Assembly: GCA_013153205.1 (NCBI GenBank)
Contig: JAADEW010000005.1
Location: forward strand, 1 to 12,355
Source of the DNA: Deferribacteres bacterium
GTDB taxonomy: Bacteria > Thermosulfidibacterota > Thermosulfidibacteria > Thermosulfidibacterales > Thermosulfidibacteraceae
Direction of reading: 5' to 3'
DNA: 12,355 nucleotides
A program made the translations under genes and the position numbers. Below the pieces are notes generated by a model. That model worked only from the letters and a program-made list of their open reading frames with translations. It made no database searches and was not told the origin of the DNA. Position 1 is the stretch's first letter. Each line of letters begins with the position of its first letter. Of this stretch, positions 7,592-12,355 are shown one piece after another.

Positions 7592-7664
7592 CTCAAGCTC
7601 CCCCTTTTCTTTCAGGCAGGAAGTATATATAAAGCCTATTATCAGTTCAACAGGGTGATGCGCG
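7592..7664. promoter_or_regulatory. divergent intergenic control region between nadB and tsaB
   Basis: All transcription on both strands appears to start from this 73-base gap. The core at 7622-7642 is A/T-rich. For the nad genes there is a good promoter, listed separately. For tsaB the best -10 is TATTAT at 7637-7642, with no convincing -35 at 16-18 bases. It would give a leader of about 16 bases with an AGGGTG ribosome site at 7652-7657. The two candidate promoters overlap, so their polymerases could not occupy the site together. I see no palindrome that would suggest an NAD-responsive operator or riboswitch. Confidence 0.55.
7622..7650 (-). promoter_or_regulatory. sigma-70-type promoter of the nadBAC-LUD operon
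   Basis: On the minus strand TTGAAC (7645-7650, four of six consensus bases) is followed by exactly 17 bases and then TATACT (7622-7627, five of six). The expected transcription start is near 7615, giving a leader of about 24 bases that contains the GGGGGAG ribosome site of nadB. The position immediately before the chosen GTG start supports both the promoter and the start choice. Confidence 0.65.
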
Positions 7665-8306
7665 ATGAAGGTGCTTGCTTTTGATACTGCACTGCCTGCT
7701 CTGAGCATAGCCGTGGCTGATGGAGAAAGGGTGCTTTCCTCCTGCGAGCTGGTATCCCGCAGGTCCACTTCAAGCCAGCTTTTCGTCTGGATTGAAAGGC
7801 TCCTTGAAGCGGCGGGCATAGCTAAGGAGGAGCTTGAGGTTCTCGCTGTGACGCGTGGTCCCGGCTCCTTCACGGGGATAAGGGTCGGACTTTCTGCGGC
7901 GAAGGGGCTTGCGTATTCTCTCGGCTTAAAGATTGCGGCTTTTTCCACCCTTGAGGTTATGGCTTATTCGGTGAGGATTGAGGGATGCCTTCTCTTTCCC
8001 GTGATAAACGCCAAGAGGGGCATGTTTTACGGTGCCCTTTTCAGGTTTAGGGACGGGGTCTTTGAAAGGCTTACGGAAGATGCCCTCTTTCTTCCGGAGG
8101 AGGTGAAGGCTCACGAGGGAAGGGTCGTTTTTGTGGGTGATGCCGCGTCTGAGCTGGGGCTTTCCTCTGTTCTGGTGAGAAGTGCGGCTTCTTACATGCC
8201 TTATCTCGTGCACGAAAGGCGCGAGTTTGTGGATTTGGGCTCTCTGAAACCCAACTATTTGAGACCGTCTGATGCGGAGGAGAAATACGGAATCACCGTT
8301 GATTAA
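7665..8306 (+). CDS. tsaB: tRNA threonylcarbamoyladenosine (t6A) biosynthesis protein TsaB
   Basis: TsaB (YeaZ) is the scaffold partner of TsaD and TsaE in the complex that transfers threonylcarbamoyl to A37 of ANN-decoding tRNAs. The 213-residue protein has the ASKHA fold signature at its start (MKVLAFDTALPALSIAV) and the family hallmark RGPGSFTGIRVGLSAAKGLA at 64-83. Later come INAKRGMFYGALF at 114-126 and PNYLRP at 196-201. It lacks the metal-binding histidines and the longer length of TsaD, so it is TsaB and not the catalytic subunit. The start is ATG 7665 with an AGGGTG site 7 bases upstream. An ATG at 7658 is out of frame. The gene overlaps rimI by up to 35 bases, a common tsaB-rimI arrangement. 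tsaD and tsaE are not in this window. Confidence 0.95.
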   Translation: MKVLAFDTALPALSIAVADGERVLSSCELVSRRSTSSQLFVWIERLLEAAGIAKEELEVLAVTRGPGSFTGIRVGLSAAKGLAYSLGLKIAAFSTLEVMAYSVRIEGCLLFPVINAKRGMFYGALFRFRDGVFERLTEDALFLPEEVKAHEGRVVFVGDAASELGLSSVLVRSAASYMPYLVHERREFVDLGSLKPNYLRPSDAEEKYGITVD

Positions 8307-8733
8307 AATCAGAACTGCAAAGCTTAAAGATGTGCTGAAAATAGCAAAGATTGAGAAGGAATCCTTTGACAGGCCCTGGGGAGCAGACGCCTTTGCTATG
8401 GAGCTTTTTAAAAAATTTTCAAAGATTTTCGTGGTGGAATGCGACTCCGGGGTTTCAGGCTATGCCGTTGTCTGGTTCATAGGTTCCGAAGCATACATAG
8501 CCAATGTTGCAGTTGCCCCCCGGATGAGGGGGAAGGGGCTTGCCACCTGCTTGATAGATGCCGTTATCGGCGAGGCGAGAGAACGGGGATGCTCTTCCGT
8601 GGTCCTTGAGGTCAAAAGAGGCAACAAACCTGCCATAAACCTCTACAAAAAATTTGGGTTTGAGGTTGTGGGGGTCAGGGAAAAGATGTATTCCGATGGT
8701 GAGGATGGACTGATAATGGAAAAGTTGTTATAA
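8272..8733 (+). CDS. rimI: GNAT-family [ribosomal protein]-alanine N-acetyltransferase, RimI-like
   Basis: RimI acetylates the N-terminal alanine of ribosomal protein bS18 from acetyl-CoA. This is a single GNAT domain of 153 residues from ATG 8272. Motif A, which binds CoA pyrophosphate, is VAPRMRGKGLATCLIDAVIG at 81-100. It is followed by LEVKRGNKPAINLYKKFGF at 112-130 and a C-terminal MYSDGEDGLIME at 139-150 that resembles the YYxxGEDAxxM ending of RimI proteins. ATG 8272 overlaps tsaB by 35 bases. A TTG at 8299 would give a start nearer the beginning of the GNAT fold (LIKIRTAKLKD), and neither has a convincing ribosome site, so the first nine residues are uncertain. Linkage to tsaB supports RimI over a generic acetyltransferase; the actual target in this organism cannot be read from sequence. 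Confidence 0.88.
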   Translation: MRRRNTESPLIKIRTAKLKDVLKIAKIEKESFDRPWGADAFAMELFKKFSKIFVVECDSGVSGYAVVWFIGSEAYIANVAVAPRMRGKGLATCLIDAVIGEARERGCSSVVLEVKRGNKPAINLYKKFGFEVVGVREKMYSDGEDGLIMEKLL

Positions 8734-8766
8734 ATATTGTTTAAAATGCTTTTTGGAGGTGGAAGG

Positions 8767-8997
8767 ATGACCGATGCGGAAATCATTGAGAGGCTTATGG
8801 AGGTTAACGACGACTTTAGAAAGCTTAAAGAGGAACACGCAAAGCTTGAGGAGCGGCTGGAGGAGCTTCAGAACAAAAAGTATATAACAGTGGAGGAAGA
8901 GATAGAGATAAAGGCGATAAAGAGGAAAAAGCTTGAACTTAAGGATAAAATGAACGAGTTTGTGGTCAAAGTGAAAAGGGGCGAGCTCAAAATTTAG
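8767..8997 (+). CDS. small coiled-coil protein, DUF465/YdcH-like
   Basis: This is a 76-residue, highly charged, helical protein without membrane segments or cysteines. The core FRKLKEEHAKLEERLEELQN at 17-36, then YITVEEEIEIKAIKRKKLEL at 39-58 followed by KDKM, matches the DUF465 (YdcH) pattern: two helices joined by a (L/I)TxEEExE turn and ending in KxxLKDxM. The molecular role of this family is not known to me. ATG 8767 is chosen because GGAGG lies 7 bases upstream. An earlier ATG at 8746 and TTG at 8737 in the same frame would place that ribosome site inside the gene. It lies 33 bases after rimI and 12 before ilvD, so it is probably co-transcribed with both. Confidence 0.82.
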   Translation: MTDAEIIERLMEVNDDFRKLKEEHAKLEERLEELQNKKYITVEEEIEIKAIKRKKLELKDKMNEFVVKVKRGELKI

Positions 8998-9009
8998 CGG
9001 AGGATTGAG

Positions 9010-10683
9010 ATGAGAAGCGATGAGGTAAAGAAAGGGCTGGAGCGTGTTCCTCACAGGGCACTGCTTTACGCCACGGGTGTGCCTAAAAAGGCCTGGGATA
9101 TGCCTTTCATAGGTATAGTGAGCAGTTTTACCGACCTCATACCGGGACATGTGGGGATGAGGGATTTGGAGAGGTGGATAGAGAAAGGCGTTCACAGTGC
9201 GGGAGGATACGCTTTCCTGTTTTCCGTTCCCGGCATCTGTGACGGCGTTGCCATGGGACACTCCGGTATGAAGTATTCCCTTCCGTCAAGGGAGCTTATA
9301 GCCGACATGATAGAGGTTGTTGTGGAAGCCCACAAGCTTGACGGATTGGTGATGCTTACCAACTGTGATAAGATTACCCCGGGTATGCTCATGGCCGCCG
9401 CCCGCATCAACATACCCACCGTGGTGGTTACCGCAGGACCCATGCTTTCGGGGAGAATCGGCAGAAAGAGGCTGTCTTTGGTGAGGGATACCTTTGAGGC
9501 CGTGGGCAGGTTCAAGGCGGGCGCGATAACCGAAAAAGAGCTTGAGATGTGTGAGATGGAGGCGTGTCCCGGACAGGGCTCCTGTCAGGGGCTTTACACT
9601 GCGAACACCATGGCGTGCGTTACGGAAGCCATAGGCATGTCTCTGCCCGGATGTGCCACGGCACTGGCCGGGCTCGCCAAGAAAAGGAGAATAGCCTTTG
9701 ATTCGGGATACAGGGTGGTGGAGCTGGTAAAGGAGAATGTTAAGCCCCTTGACATAATGACAAAAGAGGCTTTTGAAAACGGCATAAGGATTGACATGGC
9801 TCTCGGTGGTTCAACAAATGCCGTGCTTCACATAACCGCCATTGCGAAAGAGGCAAAGGTGGATGTTTCCCTTGAGACCTTTGACCGGATAAGCCGCGAA
9901 ACCCCCCACATCTCAAACTTAAGGCCCGGGGGGGACTTTATGATGGAAGATTTGGACGCCGCCGGCGGTATTCCTGCGGTGATGAAGAGGTTGAAAGAGC
10001 TTATGAACGACACAAAGACGGTGAGCGGCAAGACGGTTTATCAGATAGCCGACGAGGCTGAGATTTACGACGAAGAGGTGATAAGACCCCTTGACAATCC
10101 CTACCACAAGGAGGGAGGCATTGCCGTTCTCTTTGGCAATCTCGCTCCTGAGGGAGCGGTGATTAAACAGACGGCGGTGAGCGAAAAGATGATGACTTTT
10201 AAGGGCGTTGCCAGGGTCTTTGATTCGGAAGAGGCGGCAATGGAGGCGATACTGGGCGAGAAGATAAAGCCCGGTGATGTGGTGGTGATAAGGTACGAGG
10301 GTCCCAGGGGAGGTCCCGGAATGAGGGAGATGCTTGCTCCCACCTCTGCTATCGTTGGAATGGGCCTTTCCGATTCTGTGGCTCTCATAACGGATGGCAG
10401 GTTTTCTGGAGGAACCAAGGGGCCCTGCATAGGCCATGTATCCCCTGAAGCGGCGGCGGGTGGACCCATCGGGCTTTTAAAAGACGGAGATGTCATTTAT
10501 ATAGACATACCGAACAGAAAGCTGGAGGTGGAGCTGTCTGAGGAGGAGCTTGAGAAGAGAAGGAGAGAGTGGAAGCCGCCTGAGCCGAAAGTTAAGAGGG
10601 GCTATCTTGCAAGGTATGCAAAGTTTGTAACCTCCGCCTCAACCGGGGCGGTTTACAAAGATATTTTAGAGGAGGAAACATGA
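9010..10683 (+). CDS. ilvD: dihydroxy-acid dehydratase
   Basis: IlvD dehydrates 2,3-dihydroxy-isovalerate and 2,3-dihydroxy-3-methylvalerate to the keto acids that precede valine and isoleucine, using an iron-sulfur cluster and Mg2+. At 557 residues it has the common bacterial/archaeal length, shorter than the roughly 616-residue E. coli enzyme. Visible motifs are SLPSRELIADM at 90-100, NCDKITPGM at 118-126 (C119 cluster ligand; K121 is the lysine expected to be carbamylated for Mg2+), ACPGQGSCQG at 185-194 (C192 cluster ligand), LGGSTNAVLH in mid-protein and GRFSGGTKGPCIGH near the C-terminus with its catalytic serine. The first cluster cysteine of [2Fe-2S] enzymes is replaced by Gly46 (PGHVGM), as I recall for the E. 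coli [4Fe-4S] type; C77 (PGICDG) is nearby. ATG 9010 has GGAGG 6 bases upstream. It overlaps ilvB by 4 bases. Confidence 0.97.
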   Translation: MRSDEVKKGLERVPHRALLYATGVPKKAWDMPFIGIVSSFTDLIPGHVGMRDLERWIEKGVHSAGGYAFLFSVPGICDGVAMGHSGMKYSLPSRELIADMIEVVVEAHKLDGLVMLTNCDKITPGMLMAAARINIPTVVVTAGPMLSGRIGRKRLSLVRDTFEAVGRFKAGAITEKELEMCEMEACPGQGSCQGLYTANTMACVTEAIGMSLPGCATALAGLAKKRRIAFDSGYRVVELVKENVKPLDIMTKEAFENGIRIDMALGGSTNAVLHITAIAKEAKVDVSLETFDRISRETPHISNLRPGGDFMMEDLDAAGGIPAVMKRLKELMNDTKTVSGKTVYQIADEAEIYDEEVIRPLDNPYHKEGGIAVLFGNLAPEGAVIKQTAVSEKMMTFKGVARVFDSEEAAMEAILGEKIKPGDVVVIRYEGPRGGPGMREMLAPTSAIVGMGLSDSVALITDGRFSGGTKGPCIGHVSPEAAAGGPIGLLKDGDVIYIDIPNRKLEVELSEEELEKRRREWKPPEPKVKRGYLARYAKFVTSASTGAVYKDILEEET

Positions 10684-12355
10684 AGTTAAAAGGAGCCGAT
10701 ATTTTCTGGGAATCCCTCATAAGGGAGGGAGTTGAAGTTGTTTTCGGGCTTCCGGGAGGGGCGGTTATAAACATTTACGACGCCTATCCCAAGTATAAGG
10801 ACAAGATAAAGCATGTTCTCGTGAGGCACGAGCAGGCGGCTGTTCACGCTGCTGATGGATACGCCCGCTCAACAGGCAAGCCCGGTGTGGCTCTCGTCAC
10901 ATCCGGTCCCGGAGCCACAAATACTGTTACGGGAATTGCTACCGCTTACATGGATTCCTCTCCCGTTATTGTTTTTACGGGACAGGTGCCCACAGCTTTG
11001 ATAGGCAACGACGCCTTTCAGGAAGCGGATGTGGTGGGAATCACGAGGCCCTGCACCAAACACAACTATCTGGTGAAGAGCACGCAGGACCTTGCCAGAG
11101 TTATCAAAGAGGCTTTCTACATAGCAACCACCGGAAGGCCCGGTCCTATTCTCATAGATATACCGAAGGACGTCATAGTGGGGGAGGCTGAGTTTGAATA
11201 TCCGGATAGGGTCTCAAGAAGAGGCTATCATCCAAATGTGAAGGGCCATCCTGCCCAGATAAAAAAGGCGGTTGAAGCGATAAAAAGGGCGGAAAGACCG
11301 GTTATATACGGTGGCGGTGGACTCAACTGGTCTGGCGCTTTTGAGGAGTTCAGAAGGTTTGCAGAGCTTACCAACATACCGGTTACCCTCACCCTTATGG
11401 GGCTGGGTGCTTTTCCCGGTGACCACCCCCTCTTTCTGGGGATGCTCGGAATGCACGGAACTTATGTGGCGAACATGGCGGTTACCGAGTGCGACCTGCT
11501 CATCGCCATAGGTGCCAGATTTGACGATAGAGTCACCGGCAAGGTTGACGACTTTGCGCCTAATGCGGTGAAGATTCATGTTGACATTGACCCTGCTTCC
11601 ATCAGCAAGAATGTGGTGGTTGACATTCCCATTGTGGGAGATGCGAAGATAGTGCTTCAGCAGTTGCTTTCCGAGCTTGAAAAGGTTGAAATAGACTGGA
11701 AGGAGAAGCACGCAAGGTGGCACGAATTGATTGATAAGTGGCGCAGAGAACATCCCCTTACCTATGAAAAGAGCGATGAGGTGATAAAACCCCAGTTCGT
11801 TATAGAGACCCTGTATGAGCTTACGAAGGGCGAGGCTTACATCTGCACGGAAGTGGGACAGCACCAGATGTGGTCTGCCCTCTATTACAAGCACAAGTAT
11901 CCCAGACACTTCATCACCTCAGGGGGTCTGGGGACCATGGGGTTCGGCTTCCCCGCGGCTATAGGAGTTCAGGTGGCGCATCCCGATGAGCTGGTGATAG
12001 ACATTGCTGGAGACGGAAGCTTCCAGATGTGCATACAGGAGCTTGCCACAGTTTCCCAGTATAAGCTTCCGGTAAAGGTGGTTATCATAAACAACGGTTT
12101 TCTGGGAATGGTCCGCCAGTGGCAGCAGCTTTTCTTTGACCGGGTCTATTCCGAAACAGACATCTCCTGTCAGCCCGATTTCGTGAAGGTGGCTGAAGCT
12201 TACGGCATCAAAGGCATGAGGGTGTTCAAGCCCTCCGAGCTGAAAAAGACCCTTGAGGAGGCTTTGAACTATCCCGGTCCGGTTGTGGTTGATGTTATTG
12301 TTGACAGGGAAGAGAATGTCTTTCCCATGGTGCCGGCGGGTGCTTCCGTGAGGGA
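10680..12355 (+). CDS. ilvB: acetolactate synthase large subunit (3' end beyond window)
   Basis: IlvB, a thiamine-diphosphate enzyme, condenses pyruvate with pyruvate or 2-ketobutyrate in the first common step of branched-chain amino-acid synthesis. The window holds 558 codons; family members are about 560-590 residues, so only a short C-terminal piece is missing. The N-terminal ThDP domain has FGLPGGAVINIYDA at 22-35, catalytic Glu51 (RHEQAAVH) and TSGPGATN at 74-81. The central domain covers about 190-330, with GARFDDRVTGK at 278-288. The C-terminal domain has EVGQHQMW at 391-398, GGLGTMGFGFPAAIG at 415-429, the ThDP/Mg2+ motif from GDGSF (445-449) to NN (471-472), and MVRQWQQLFF at 477-486. 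These support true anabolic IlvB over other ThDP enzymes. ATG 10680 overlaps the ilvD stop as ATGA and follows GGAGG by 4 bases. An ilvN regulatory subunit would be expected just beyond the window. Confidence 0.97.
   Translation, partial: MKLKGADIFWESLIREGVEVVFGLPGGAVINIYDAYPKYKDKIKHVLVRHEQAAVHAADGYARSTGKPGVALVTSGPGATNTVTGIATAYMDSSPVIVFTGQVPTALIGNDAFQEADVVGITRPCTKHNYLVKSTQDLARVIKEAFYIATTGRPGPILIDIPKDVIVGEAEFEYPDRVSRRGYHPNVKGHPAQIKKAVEAIKRAERPVIYGGGGLNWSGAFEEFRRFAELTNIPVTLTLMGLGAFPGDHPLFLGMLGMHGTYVANMAVTECDLLIAIGARFDDRVTGKVDDFAPNAVKIHVDIDPASISKNVVVDIPIVGDAKIVLQQLLSELEKVEIDWKEKHARWHELIDKWRREHPLTYEKSDEVIKPQFVIETLYELTKGEAYICTEVGQHQMWSALYYKHKYPRHFITSGGLGTMGFGFPAAIGVQVAHPDELVIDIAGDGSFQMCIQELATVSQYKLPVKVVIINNGFLGMVRQWQQLFFDRVYSETDISCQPDFVKVAEAYGIKGMRVFKPSELKKTLEEALNYPGPVVVDVIVDREENVFPMVPAGASVR

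Noticed and set aside
7592..7948. In-frame upstream extension of nadB by 119 codons
   Set aside because: It is antisense to the conserved start of tsaB, is Ser/Thr/Pro-rich with no family match, and would precede the good promoter and the GGGGGAG ribosome site. The FAD motif begins right after GTG 7591, as expected for NadB.
8737..8766. Earlier starts (TTG 8737, ATG 8746) for the DUF465-like gene
   Set aside because: They would put the GGAGG site inside the gene; ATG 8767 has ideal spacing and matches the family N-terminus.
9919..10496. Open frames of 131-172 codons antisense to ilvD
   Set aside because: Their sequences show no domain-like pattern and they mirror a strongly conserved ilvD; they are ordinary shadows of a gene with biased codon use.
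11214..11909. 231-codon open frame antisense to ilvB
   Set aside because: ilvB in the other strand carries every ThDP-enzyme motif; the antisense frame has no ribosome site, family motif or supporting neighbour that I can see.

Overview
The window holds two gene clusters transcribed away from each other from a 73-base gap at 7592-7664. It is densely packed housekeeping DNA with no RNA gene, insertion sequence, phage gene, CRISPR array or clear repeat that I could find. Frequent AGG/AGA arginine and ATA isoleucine codons, many charged residues (Glu, Lys, Arg), minimal intergenic space and good Shine-Dalgarno sites suggest a thermophilic bacterium. An Aquificota-like lineage is my best guess, but this rests on overall impression and not on a marker gene, so it is weak.

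Minus strand, read from 7591 down to 1. A good sigma-70-type promoter (7622-7650) leads into nadB (L-aspartate oxidase), nadA (quinolinate synthase) and nadC (quinolinate phosphoribosyltransferase). Together these are the complete de novo route from aspartate to nicotinate mononucleotide. The same run continues with only 5-11 bases of spacing into a small LUD-domain protein (LutC-like), then a 675-residue iron-sulfur protein that fuses a LutB-like LUD/ferredoxin part to a LutA/GlpC-like pair of CCG domains. After a 91-base gap with a possible promoter come serS (seryl-tRNA synthetase) and the first 122 codons of holB (DNA polymerase III delta' subunit), cut by the window edge.

Plus strand, read from 7665 to the end: tsaB (t6A tRNA modification partner), rimI (N-acetyltransferase), a small DUF465/YdcH-type coiled-coil protein, ilvD (dihydroxy-acid dehydratase) and ilvB (acetolactate synthase large subunit, cut at the window end). 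tsaB/rimI and ilvD/ilvB overlap and the others are 12-33 bases apart, so this looks like one transcription unit joining tRNA and protein modification to branched-chain amino-acid synthesis.

The least ordinary part is the LUD/iron-sulfur pair tucked into the nad operon with no lactate permease, flavin lactate dehydrogenase or regulator nearby. Homologous pairs are known from lactate oxidation. Here the neighbours raise the alternative that the pair handles electrons for NAD synthesis or redox balance; that is inference. Everything else matches well-known families.
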